A stretch of DNA of 64,000 bases from Schistocephalus solidus (lineage: Eukaryota > Platyhelminthes > Cestoda > Diphyllobothriidea > Diphyllobothriidae): contig WEDG01002025.1 in the NCBI GenBank assembly GCA_017591395.1, positions 62,001-126,000 of the forward strand. The letters run 5' to 3'. The position numbers and the translations under genes were made by a program. A model generated the notes under the pieces. The model was not told the DNA's origin. It did not search any database and worked only from the letters and a program-made list of their open reading frames with translations. Positions 44,143-54,904 of the stretch are shown here, piece after piece (the first letter of the stretch is position 1; the number at the start of each line of letters is the position of its first letter).

Positions 44143-45387
44143 CAAAGACGTTATACCGTACTTCCGACATAGATACTAGCTAAAAGCCCAGACACGTGTT
44201 TCGCCGATGTTTCTGCTGCTGTGTGACACAGCAACGAGGGGTTCGGCTCCTCAGTGGGTCCCCCAGCGTTCTCTATGCGGTTTCTGGTATATGGACTCCA
44301 GAGAATAATCGGGTAAATAATTTCTGAAATTATTAAGTGCAGGACATGGAGTCAGGTGCTTCGACATGACTTTTTAGGGTCAGACCCGAAATTTCAATGA
44401 ACATTTGGGTCGAAGACAATCAACCACTGTGGAATAACCACGTAATGCCCATTCTACAAACAAGTAGTACTACAAGTAGTATGAATCTTATATGGCAAAG
44501 ACGTTATACCGTACTTCCGACATAGATACTAGCTAAAAGCCCAGACACGTGTTTCGCCGATGTTTCTGCTGCTGTGTGACACAGCAACGAGGGGTTCGGC
44601 TCCTCAGTGGGTCCCCCAGCGTTCTCTATGCGGTTTCTGGTATATGGACTCCAGAGAATAATCGGGTAGATAATTTCTGAAATTATTAAGTGCAGGACAT
44701 GGAGTCAGGTGCTTCGGACATGACTTTTTAGGGTCAGACCCGAAATTTCAATGAACATTTGGGTCGAAGACAATCAACCACTGTGGAATAACCACGTAAT
44801 GCCCATTCTACAAACAAGTAGTACTACAAGTAGTATGAATCTTATATGGCAAAGACGTTATACCGTACTTCCGACATAGATACTAGCTAAAAGCCCAGAC
44901 ACGTGTTTCGCCGATGTTTCTGCTGCTGTGTGACACAGCAACGAGGGGTTCGGCTCCTCAGTGGGTCCCCCAGCGTTCTCTATGCGGTTTCTGGTATATG
45001 GACTCCAGAGAATAATCAGGTAGATAATTTCTGAAATTATTAAGTGCAGGACATGGAGTCAGGTGCTTCGGACATGACTTTTTAGGGTCAGACCCGAAAT
45101 TTCAATGAACATTTGGGTCGAAGACAATCAACCACTGTGGAATAACCACGTAATGCCCATTCTACAAAACAAGTAGTACTACAAGTAGTATGAATCTTAT
45201 ATGGCAAAGACGTTATACCGTTCTTCCGACATAGATACTAGCTAAAAGCCCAGACACGTGTTTCGCCGATGTTTCTGCTGCTGTGTGACACAGCAATGAG
45301 GGGTTCGCTCCTCAGTGGGTCCCCCAGCGTTATCTATGCGGTTTCTGGAATATGGACTCCAGAGAATAATCGGGTAAATAATTTCTG

Positions 45388-45391
<4 letters not shown>
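44143..45391 (+). repeat. Tandem array of a ~354 bp satellite unit, ~3.5 copies
   Basis: Units start at ~44143, 44494, 44848 and 45203 (spacings ~353, 354, 355). Each carries CAAAGACGTTATACCG, CATAGATACTAGCTAAAAGC, TTTCGCCGATGTTTCTGCTG, GGTCAGACCCGAAATTTC and AAGTAGTACTACAAGTAG. Copies are nearly identical, suggesting recent amplification. The last is cut at TAATTTCTGAAATTAT and continues into (AT)n. No conserved reading frame. Confidence 0.93.

Positions 45392-45453
<62 letters not shown>
45392..45453. repeat. (AT)n microsatellite
   Basis: AT run between the truncated last satellite unit and a SINE-like copy. Confidence 0.97.
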
Positions 45454-45458
<5 letters not shown>

Positions 45459-45912
45459 GAACCGACAAAAGACAAGGGAGACCGGAATGGCCATTTCTGG
45501 CTTATTAGCCGTCATCAGCCAGTCATACCCAATCCCAAGTGTGGCACACCTGGGATTCGAACCCGCGACCTTTGGTATTTGAGTCGAACGTTTCACCATT
45601 TGAGCCACGGGCTCGTTGTTTTGTCGGTTGTGATCGGGAATATGATGATAGTATGGGGCTCACCGATCTGCTTAAGGAACATGCATGTTCCGTTGTGCCC
45701 TGGAGCTCAGACTAGAGCCCTCGCAGGCGGTCGCATAGCGACGTGTAGCATATGATAGAATGGAACCGACAAAGACAAGGGAGACCGGAATGGCCATTTC
45801 TGGCTTATTAGCCGTCATCAGCCAGTCATACCCAATCCCAAGTGTGGCACACCTGGGATTCGAACCCGCGACCTTTGGTAATTAAGTCGAACGCTCTACC
45901 ATTGAGCCAGGT
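45454..45912 (-). mobile_element. Two SINE-like family A copies in tandem
   Basis: Copies at 45454-45625 and ~45640-45912 share the reverse B-box GGGATTCGAACCCGCGACC, core CTTATTAGCCGTCATCAGCC and tail GGTCTCCCTTGTC(TTT). The second has the complete 5' part with GCTTAAGGAACATGCATG. The first starts immediately at the (AT)n edge. Confidence 0.8.
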
Positions 45913-48180
45913 GTTACACAATTGAGATTGGGTATGACTGGCTGATAAGAACAGACAAAGAATTAAAGAAAATTAGCAAACACCCGTAGAAATACGAACA
46001 ATTTCTCGCTGCTGGAGTCAAACACACGACATCTTTCTCCCTCGATCGACATAACTTCCATTTGCTGATCGCGACCTTCAGCGGAAAAGGTTCTGTGATG
46101 GCTGGAGACAAAGCAAGCCTAAACGCTGCAGCGGACAGGCCAAATAACTTCTACTAGTACATTTTATGGACAATAAAAAGCAATATGAGAATACTAATAA
46201 AAGCAAAAGTGAATATTCAGAAGCAGAATAGGGATGAATAAGAAGAAGCAGAAAAAAGGCAAAATACTGCATATATGGAACGAGCTATACATTAGCCTGG
46301 CACTTAGGATTCACTCCCAAGCACATACTTAGAGACAGTTACAGGGGATTTTGAGAAACGCACAGAGGTTGTAGAATTAAGCTAATGATTTTCTACGAGG
46401 ACAAATAACTATTAACATTATCCGCCATCACACGCACTGCAGATGGCGATATAAGCATAGCAGAGCAAGATCCAGTACTCAACTGCCGCAATGGCATCAA
46501 CGGCGTTTGGTACTGGCTTGACAAATATGCGGGACTTCGGCGCACCAATGGCGTCTCTGGAAGCAGAGAATGTCCTCGTACTCCACGCATGGCTACTTAC
46601 GATGCAAATGCACAGCCTTCGGACCATCTTATCCACTGTATTGGTCGAAGTCAAGACCGACGTCAGCGCGTGAGAGGGGAATGAACGATCCACTGACACT
46701 ACAGTCCGCTCGTAAACACAATTCTCGGAGGAAATCAAAGGGGCAATTCTCCTACCAAACGAGATCACAGTGTCTTTTGGAATTGCGTCCTCCTTGACTA
46801 CTGCTCTCCAGGGTCTAGAAGGTACAATCATTGACCTCACTGAAAGCATCTTCACCCACGCACTCCGTGCCTATTAAAGGAGTGACGACTGTCGTGTCCA
46901 CTGCGAAGGTGGAACTCAACATGGGTATTCCAGAAACGCAAGAAGATAAATCTTCTGTCATATGAGGCCGTGGCGTCTTCCGATGACATCTCGGTTTTCT
47001 TCCACTCACCAGATTCTGTCATCGGGGACCACTGAAGTATTCTTATGAAGCCAGTGCGAAAAAATGCCACATTTCTTCTGATCTTGCATTTGTGTTCCAA
47101 AATATACTTCGCATTCGTCTGAAGCATGTAAGTACATGTACCGGGCACACCAATCAGTTAACCGAATTTTGAAGGCGTAGCCTTCATCAACCCTGGCCTG
47201 ACGAAGTAGGCTCACTCACTGGAACAGGAAGGCTATTCTTCTAAATGTTCAGGTATACCTTCAAATCCACTATCTGAGACGGCACTAAACAAGGCATAAT
47301 TCATGCACTATGCTGAGATACTGCCCATCTCACCAGCTCTACAGTCACTTGGGGTTTTATAGAACACATTTCGGCAACAAGATATTGTCGAAAAATATGT
47401 GCTATGACATAAAAAGGGCATGGGGCAACGCAGGCACGTCGAATAAATTGGGAGATCACCGTTTGAACCGGAGAGCCGAACATACACCAGCAATGGGAGG
47501 AAACGCACAAAATTTGGTGCGGTGACTAATTGACGGGACCTGGACACACTTTCATGTTCGCCGAGACCGAGGCCTTCGCAGGGGATGTTAACTGCGTAAG
47601 TCAAGAACTAGTGATATCATGGTTCACCAACCAGCAATCCATCGGCATACGCAATGAGATTCAACCTCCATATTCCGTGCTGAGATGTTGCCTGGTCAGA
47701 ATGTTTAGTCAGGTGAGAGGGGCACTGTACCCTGTATCTGACGAGCGGCTCATGCGTCAACCCACGGCACCTACAGACGCGTCATAGCTGTAATTTGATT
47801 GTCGTCATCCTTTCTTTACTCTGCTGTCTATCAATATCCGCTCCTACTGAAAATGCCATACAGGCCTGAACAAAATTCACGCCTCACACTGAGCTACTGG
47901 ACCCCTGCTTCGTCCGCCAATCGCACTTCGACGAATATTTCTGTAGATCTGAGGCGACGCGGCGACGGTCTGAACAGGCAGACTGCCGCAATTTGATGCA
48001 TGCTTGTGTCTACGACTGGGCGGCGTCGAAGTAAAGTCAGCTGTCTGCCTAAGCCGTGGCCCGATTTTAAGGTCAAACAGTCCACACTTCTCCATTTCAC
48101 CCTCTGCAATGAACTGTGTAGTTAACGCTTGACTTCGCGACCTTGTATCGACTGAAAACGCGAATGGCAGAACGCAACAA
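45913..48180. other. Unclassified region with overlapping minus-strand frames
   Basis: A 145-codon minus frame at 46418-46855 and frames at 46852-47148 and 47006-47215 (-) succeed each other in shifted phases, which would fit a decayed coding sequence of ~800 bp. I recognise no domain. 47301-48109 has further short frames. Treat all as hypothetical. Confidence 0.35.
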
Positions 48181-48184
48181 TATC

Positions 48185-48655
48185 ACACGTGCTAGTTCGA
48201 CCGTCGTTTCCGACGATGCCCACCGTAGGCTGCACAACATGGTGGTGCATGGACGATGACTTGCGCTGAATTACAGTGAGAGTAGACTTACGCTGCATCT
48301 ACCTCACCCTCTGTTCCACTATCCATCTAGATCCGGTGTTAAGACAGTGTCAAGAAGACCAGAGATGGGAGAGGGCACAGGCTCACACACTGTGGTCCCA
48401 ACTGAGTGAGAGTGCCATAGACCACATTAAATAGGAGCCATTGTAGCCTGACTCTCAGTCCGCCAGTCAGCCACCCCACACAAAACACACACTGGGCTGA
48501 CCACGCGGTCCGAGTTATCCCGTCAGTTGGTAACCTTCCAAGCCACGGCTTTTAGCGCACCGTGATAGGTTCAAGCGCGTCAGATTGTTTAAATTGAAGA
48601 AAAAATGCGCTGGGCCGTCGACTTCACTCTCTCCCCCACCCCCCACAATAAGACC
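48185..48655 (+). repeat. Dispersed repeat family B copy
   Basis: AGTTCGACCGTCGTTTCCGA, GTGTCAAGAAGACCAGAGATG, CAGTCCGCCAGTCAGCCACC, GCGGTCCGAGTTATCCCGTC and AAGCCACGGCTTTTAGCGCA follow the order of 26616-27120, with internal deletions. Confidence 0.8.
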
Positions 48656-49685
48656 ACCGTTCGAGATATCACACGTACGAACAGCCATTCTAGCGTAAGC
48701 ACAAGCTAGTCAGTATTTGTAGCTTAGCGCCCATACTATGTAGTCGCACCATTAAAAGTACCCTTTTTCTTATAAGAACAGCTGAGATTGCCTTGGCGAT
48801 AACAACAACATAAAGCCAGTGCGAATTAAAAGGCCTCCCGACAAAGTAGCGGTCAAAACCGCAGGCGCTATTCAAACTGCTCGTCCCAATCGCCTCCCTG
48901 CCGCCAGTTACAGCAATTATCTTTGAGGTGCTGGCCTGGACTGCAGTTCGCGATAATTAGTTTCCCCCATGGTGCCTAGACCTGGTCCGTATGCTAGAAC
49001 GGATGCCAGATTCTTCACAGGAGTCAAATAAGTTTGTGATGGTTTGATTACGCAAATGCAGTCGGCAGCCTCATAAACCATATTTTTTTGGCCAGTTCGG
49101 CCCCAATGTAAGCGCTTTCCGGCTACGGGTGCGGTAGACCTCAGGATGTGCGAAGGTAATTTGCACGGATCCCATAAAACACGTTCTTTTTATAATCTTT
49201 TGAAAGTACCTTTGCTCCAAGAATGTTGACAATCGAGGGTTATGCGTGATCATAACGGCAGCACAAGCTTAGAAATGAAGGATTTTCGTCAGCGTGTCTC
49301 TTCATCACGAAGTTACGATGAATGTGACTGTACGTATAAGAAAGCGCATACGAAACTCGGACTTTCCTACAGTAGCGTTTGATTCTGACAAGCTGCCTAA
49401 GGGCGAAGCAGTCAGGAACGCCCATGCCATTCTACCTTGTTTCAATTTCGACATGCGCTACGAGTTAAATCTTCTCCAACTAACAAAAGTCGCGTGACCT
49501 TGTCCTTCTTCTCCTACCCACTCCTAAATAGAACTTATTTCCTATAAATGAACCGTGTAAAGCGAACGCACTTTCAATCCTTTCTAAGAGTCATAGCGGA
49601 ATTCGCACACAATTCGAACCTTAAGAGAAACATATTTCATGGCTTGTTTCCTTTCCACCATCCGGATTTTACTGAGAAAAGACAG
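48656..49685. other. Unique DNA, no gene seen
   Basis: Only short frames (e.g. 49294-49497 +, 49071-49253 -). Confidence 0.35.
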
Positions 49686-49689
49686 TCAC

Positions 49690-49775
49690 TGCATCTATCT
49701 CACTCGCTATTCCACTACCACGACTGTGTCCGGTGTCAAGATAGAGTCAAGAAGACCAAAGATGAGAGAAAGAGA
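49690..49775 (-). repeat. Short family B fragment ending in (GA)n
   Basis: Resembles the TGCATCTA...TCAAGA.AGAGTCAAGAAGACC portion of family B, then runs into AGAGAGAGAG at ~49768-49787. Orientation assignment is tentative. Confidence 0.4.
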
Positions 49776-49969
49776 GAGAGAGAGAGCGAGAAGAAAACAC
49801 TTAACTGCGAGATCGCCCGGTGAATTGTAGACAGGGGGTTCGCTGTTAAAATGACAGTCAGACAAGGTTCAAGGCACCGAGGGTGTTAGGTACACTAGAC
49901 TGCGCTAGGACACAAAGCAGTATAAATACTTGAAAAGCCGTCTGCGCAAAAAATGCAAAAGGACAGTTG

Positions 49970-50310
49970 GCGCTCGTTTATGACCGCTCACCGATCGCTA
50001 ACAGAACTCACTCGTTCCGCTCTGTCTTAAGGCTCACTCTCGAGCCCCGCCAGCAGCCGATTAATATTGCCGGCAAACACACGGGAGACTGGAATGGCCA
50101 TTTCTGGCATATTAGCCGTCATCAGCCAGCCATACACAGACCCAGGTGGTGCATCCCTCGAGGATCGAACCACCACCCTGTTGGTCAGATCAGGTCGCGG
50201 GTTCGAGCTTCGGGTGGTGCACCACCTGGGATTGGGTGTGGCTGACTGACGACGGCTAAGAAGCCAAAAATGACCATTTCAGTTTTCCTTGTCTTCGCCA
50301 GCAATTTTCA
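49970..50310. mobile_element. SINE-like family A, inverted dimer
   Basis: Left half: GCTCACCGATCGCTAACAG, CGCCAGCAGCC, GGCCATTTCTGGCATATTAG in one orientation. Right half: GGTGTGGCTGACTGACGACGG, TAAGAAGCCAAAAATGACC in the other. They meet around the CACCACC/GGTGGTG sequences at ~50170-50225. Confidence 0.7.
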
Positions 50311-51399
50311 TCCGCCTACAGTTGACGACTTTTAGGTGGCCTAGGGAGACCAGTGAAACGGGAAACCACCAACGCTTTTTTCGAGCAGAATTTTGCCCCG
50401 GTGTGATTCGACTTTCAGCCGCCAGCTTGACTGCTTATTTCTCGGCGTTTAAGCACGGTACGCAGTCTTTTATGAGTTCTGAGTACTGTGAACCATTTCT
50501 GTCTATTTATTTTCAAAACTGAGCTTTTACAGAAGTTGATTTAATGAATCCTAACGGAAAATGGTCTCAGTGGATTACTTCCAGTACCAAACAGCACCAA
50601 GCTCGGTTTTCATCCCGTACCAAATTAATCGTGTCCGTAATTCTAATGTTTCAAAGCTCTAGCTTTTAGCTGTCTATAGACCGCTTTCTAGAACCTAAGA
50701 AGGTGGGAAGGGCTAGATGCTTGCGTGAGGTAAGCAGGAAAAAAAATTGTTTTTGCATGTTCCATTCAAATGACCTTAGCGCATTCGGAGGGCTACCGGG
50801 TCCGAAACCGGAACCTCCAAATCGGAAAACAACTGAGGCCTTGGATTTCTGTGTCGTATGCAAAGCGTTTTTCAGAAGCGGTTAAACGAACTATTGCGGG
50901 ACTGTACGTGTTGGGTACGTATGCCAGTGCACAACTACCGTCTGCAGCTACGTCAGAGGATGCAAGTAGATTAGTTTAAAACTGTTTTCTGCTTATTGTG
51001 ACTTCATTACGGCAATAAAAACCCTGAAAATCAGCTGGGACTGGAAACACAACATGTGCTCGTACATGACAAAAAACTGCCCACAGACGATGTCTAGCAG
51101 ATGGGTCATAAGTACTTCATCGTTACCTCTCATTCTCTGTCGCTGCAGATCGGGCAATTACTCCAACCAGAATAGGCGCACACCAATCCATTGGCTCCCC
51201 GAAGCAAACAAGCTCCGTATGGCGGCAAAGGTAATGAACCGACAAAGACAAGTGAGACTGGAAGGGGTACACACCGATCTATCCTTGGCTTTAAGGTCAC
51301 CTTGATATAATTGGACAGAAGACGATATCGTGGATGTCGATACGAGCAAAAACGAGAGTGGTACGCTTTATTTTAAAAGTGTAATTTCAAACTTTTCAG
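50311..51399. other. Unique DNA, no gene seen
   Basis: Short frames at 50770-50979 and 51054-51305 (+) are unrecognised. The words CGAAGCAAACAAGCTCCGTATGG (~51200) recur in diverged form at ~51810, hinting at a small repeat pair. Confidence 0.35.
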
Positions 51400-51610
51400 C
51401 AAAAATATCGCCCATTCAGCGTGAATAAGATTAAGCATACAAACTACATAACACCGGAAGATCACAAACGAATGGTTGAAGACTGCAACTATCGACATCA
51501 TGAAGAATCGTCCTTGAATGACTCGCAAAATGAAGATCAAATTGAACTTCCTTCAAAATGGTGCCAGCGTCTTAAGGTGATGACCAAATTGTTGTATTTC
51601 AAATAAACAA
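51400..51610 (+). repeat. Dispersed repeat family C, copy 3 (with open frame)
   Basis: Frame 51421-51606 encodes NKIKHTNYITPEDHKRMVED then CNYRHHEESSLNDSQNEDQ, matching copy 2's KIGT...PEENRRYMVTDNCNCRHPERSSVNAS. More diverged from copies 1 and 2 than they are from each other. Confidence 0.6.
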
Positions 51611-52265
51611 AGAGGGTTAATAATCGGTATGTAATGGGCCAAGTACACCAACCGATTTAAATATAAGAAAATTTGCATGCGAATGGAAAGCGGAAAAATG
51701 GCGGCTCAAGTTCAAAAGCCCGCGGATTGTTCCGCGAAGCAGTCAGGAAGAATGAGGGGCAATCTCTGGAACGAATGGGTCCACGCCGGTCTATTGCCTT
51801 CACGAAGCAAACAAACGCCGTATGGATGGCAAACGCCACGAACAGACAACCAACTACCAGACTGAAGTCAGACAATTGCAGGGCGGAGACATGGCAAGAA
51901 ATTCGGGCTTACTCTGCCTTCATTGAGCAAGCATAACCCTGACCAATGAATCAATGTATCAATATGTCCACAGACTCTGACCTCCCTCCACGCTTATAAC
52001 TTGGTCGATTCCAGTCTGGTTGCCTGTTCATGACCTTTGCCGTACATTCCAAGCTGATGAATCCGTGTGCGCGCACTGTCCCAATGAACAGAGAGAATAG
52101 GTCCGGCGAGAGGTCGAATCACACATAAATAGACATCGGTCGGCTGTGCGAGGCAAAATGCTCTCTGAACCCCAGAAATGGGTCACACCCTTCAAACTCC
52201 AGCCCCAGAGGCGACTGGAGCTGATCAGAAATCGATCAGCCGGTGTATTTACCTCCCTGGTGCAC
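51611..52265. other. Unique DNA, no gene seen
   Basis: Basic, serine-rich frames at 51673-51936 (+) and 52028-52279 (-) carry no recognised domain. Confidence 0.35.
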
Positions 52266-52269
52266 GCAC

Positions 52270-52530
52270 GACAGTTCAACCGCCGATTCCGACTAGGTTC
52301 ACCCTATATCCTAGGGCCTAGTGGCATTGGGATGGTGACATGAGCGTTCTTTAGATTATTCTGATAATATACTTGCGCAGCACCAACCGCACTCCCTCCT
52401 CCTCGCCTTCTTTTGTCTGGTGCTATGACCAATTCAAGAACTGAGGCGGGATCGAGCGCATGTAGCTCGCGTGACCGAACGCCGCACCTTGTCCATGTAT
52501 TATCCGAACGTGTCCATTGTAAGACATGTC
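52270..52530 (+). repeat. Dispersed repeat family B, diverged copy
   Basis: CAGTTCAACCGCCGATTCCGAC, GGTGACATGAGCG, CGCACTCCCTCCTCCTC and CAATTCAAGAACTGAGGCGGG follow the family's first half. Confidence 0.55.
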
Positions 52531-54890
52531 CAGTGGGCACACTTGTCTAGGTTTCCCGAGGTAGCGGGAAAAGAGACGTGGAAGAAAGTCATATTGCAGT
52601 TATTACGTATTTAGAACAAGGAGAATAAATTGCTGGAAGGGTACGTTTATTCGTCAGACGCCGTGGTTTATACTCGAGCGCTCCGCACAGACAACGAACA
52701 GTCGGGGTGCTAGCTGTTCCATGTTCCATGCATGTTGATGGACTGCCGGTTAGTAAACCATGGTATAGCTAGTTCAAGAAACACACACAATGAACATCTT
52801 TGTGATAATTCCGGTCTCGCGAACTTGAAGGTGCGGCCAGGTCTCGTCAGCTGGGCACGACTCCAGATTTGGCGTCGTTCTCCCTACCGCTGCCGCATGT
52901 TCAGCTCTCCATGTCCAGAGCAATCTCTTAATTTTGCCGACGTGTTTGCCTTGCGCGCACCTGTGCCTGCGGAGAGCAGCGACTCCAGGCATTTCCTATT
53001 GTGGCAACGAGACTTTCCACCTTGTTACTCGTGACCTCTGGCGTTCGCCTCCGCAGGCGGGGCGAGAATACATCTGATAAACTCCGATACATTTTTGCCG
53101 TACAGCAGGGATCTTTCGATTGTGGGTAGGTGCGATTTGGTCTCACATCTCGTCAGTGCATAGACCGGCTGAGCGCGTCAAGGCTACAACGCTTAACTCT
53201 AAGCAACCATCAAAGTCATCGTGATTCTGCAAGTTTTTTTTTCCGGTTCATTGAACCGCGTCTCGGTTAGATAGCGTCTTTAGGCGACTGTGTTTGTGGC
53301 TGCTTAGATGGCTGCGGCAAAAACTCTGTACTTGCGTCTCGTTGGTCACTTTTATGAATACTTTACTTTAAAGTCACATTGAGGTTGTTGCACAGATGAG
53401 GATATGGGGAATACCGATACGAAAAAAACTGAGAGTTCCAAGAAGCAGTCTGGAGGAACAAAAGGCAAGGATATGGTACGTAGTCGAGTTCAGCAAGAGA
53501 TAACCTCGTTGAATGTTTCTTACGATACATTTGTTTAAGTTTAATAGGCATTGTTGGTTAAGTTATTCCTCGGTTTAGGTTAAGGGTTAGGGGTGGGATT
53601 AAAGTAAAGATTATGGTTACAGTTAAGGTTTCGTTTGGGTGGGGGCTAAGGTTAGGTTTAGGTGTCTGCGTCCTAAGGCCCCACCAGTATAACTCCTATT
53701 GCCACCATTACCGTAGGACACGTTCCACGGGTTATCTGTTGCTGACCCCGACTACATACCATATACTTGCCAAACGAAAGGCAATCACCTGAAAGATAAT
53801 TTTATTCGTTTAACGTTTTGGATTCACCTTCAACGCACCGCTCGAGTCATCATCAGCTAAGGGTTCTATGTGTTGTGCTATGTGCCATGTGTTCTGTAGG
53901 AACCGAAGTGGATATGAACATCTTGAGTCGAACAGTATTAAAAAATGCCAGAAGAATACACCCGTATCTAATGCTGCACCAAATAGTACGTTTGAGTTTT
54001 ATTCTGTGCGTGCGTCTGTTTCTTCAACTCACGGAGGGCTAGCTGTATGTTTTCTTTCTCCTCCATTTTTAAATTTCCTGTCCGAGCGAACGGCATTGAG
54101 ATTTTCTTCTAATATTGACACCTGATCCCTTTCATTGCTGACCAGCTATCATCGCCGTACAAATTTCAAATGTGTGGTCTTCTATGGTACAGGATCATTG
54201 AATCTGGCCGTTGTAGGAACGCCCTGGCTATGCGTTCCGAATTTTGGGAGCTGACTGGCCTGCGTTAGATCTGCATGCAAATTATTCGACCTAACCTGGA
54301 GTAGAATTTGTGACATAACTGTAAGATTTAGTGAGCTAGAGCGCATCGCAGGTGATTTGAGTGCGAATCCAAAACTTCAAACGAATAAAATTCCTGCTCC
54401 AGCGAGTCAGCCTACGGACAAACTGAATATTTTCCGTTCGATGCCGACGAGACTATCATCTTTATACAGAGCCAAAAGTTGTCATTCGCTGTAACTCCCT
54501 TAGTCAGAGGACCGCCTCGGCTAGGTGTTCGAACCTCAGTGAACCCATTGGCATGCATCTTGCCTGTTCTTAGATGTTTCTGTTGAAATATTTGAGGTAT
54601 ATTTTCAAGCAAAACTGCAGGACTTGAAGAAAGTGGTCGTTTTATCGCATTTGCTTCATGAAAATACTTCAGTGTTGCCCGATGACAGAAACTGGTGAAT
54701 AATGTAAATCTAATTCCAATGATGCAGGTTTTTGCTTTCTTTTCCCATCCTCCTCCTCTTTCATTTTATCTGCTCCCATAAACACACAATTTCTCGTTTA
54801 TGGGTAGTGATTTGTCATCCTATGTGGCCCAGAGCTGTTGAGTGTACTATTTAGGTGAAGTGGGGACACCGCACAGGTAGCAGTATATCG
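52531..54890. other. Unclassified DNA with a TTAGGG-like block and a pLTR relic
   Basis: Contains a GGTTAAGGGTTAGGGG-type block at ~53575-53670 and a PLE pLTR relic with a hammerhead-like core at 53813-53857. Other frames are short and unrecognised. Confidence 0.4.
53813..53857 (-). ncRNA. Hammerhead-like motif, weak, PLE pLTR relic
   Basis: Minus strand CTGATGA (53857-53851) is intact and AAAACGTT replaces GAAACGTC. The intervening 30 nt form only a poor stem. Included because the spacing and flanks match the other pLTR copies. Confidence 0.3.
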
Positions 54891-54904
54891 TTACTTTTGT
54901 CTCG

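Noticed and set aside
43247..44170. 307-codon minus-strand frame as one protein
   Set aside because: It reads through two (AT)n tracts as Ile-Tyr repeats; only the PLE part at ~43270-43890 is meaningful.
44143..45391. Hammerhead in the ~354 bp satellite, as in the schistosome SM-alpha satellite
   Set aside because: No CTGANGA box paired with a GAAA box at suitable spacing was found on either strand.
46418..46855. 145-codon minus frame as a definite gene
   Set aside because: No domain, no splice or promoter support; kept only as hypothetical within the region entry.
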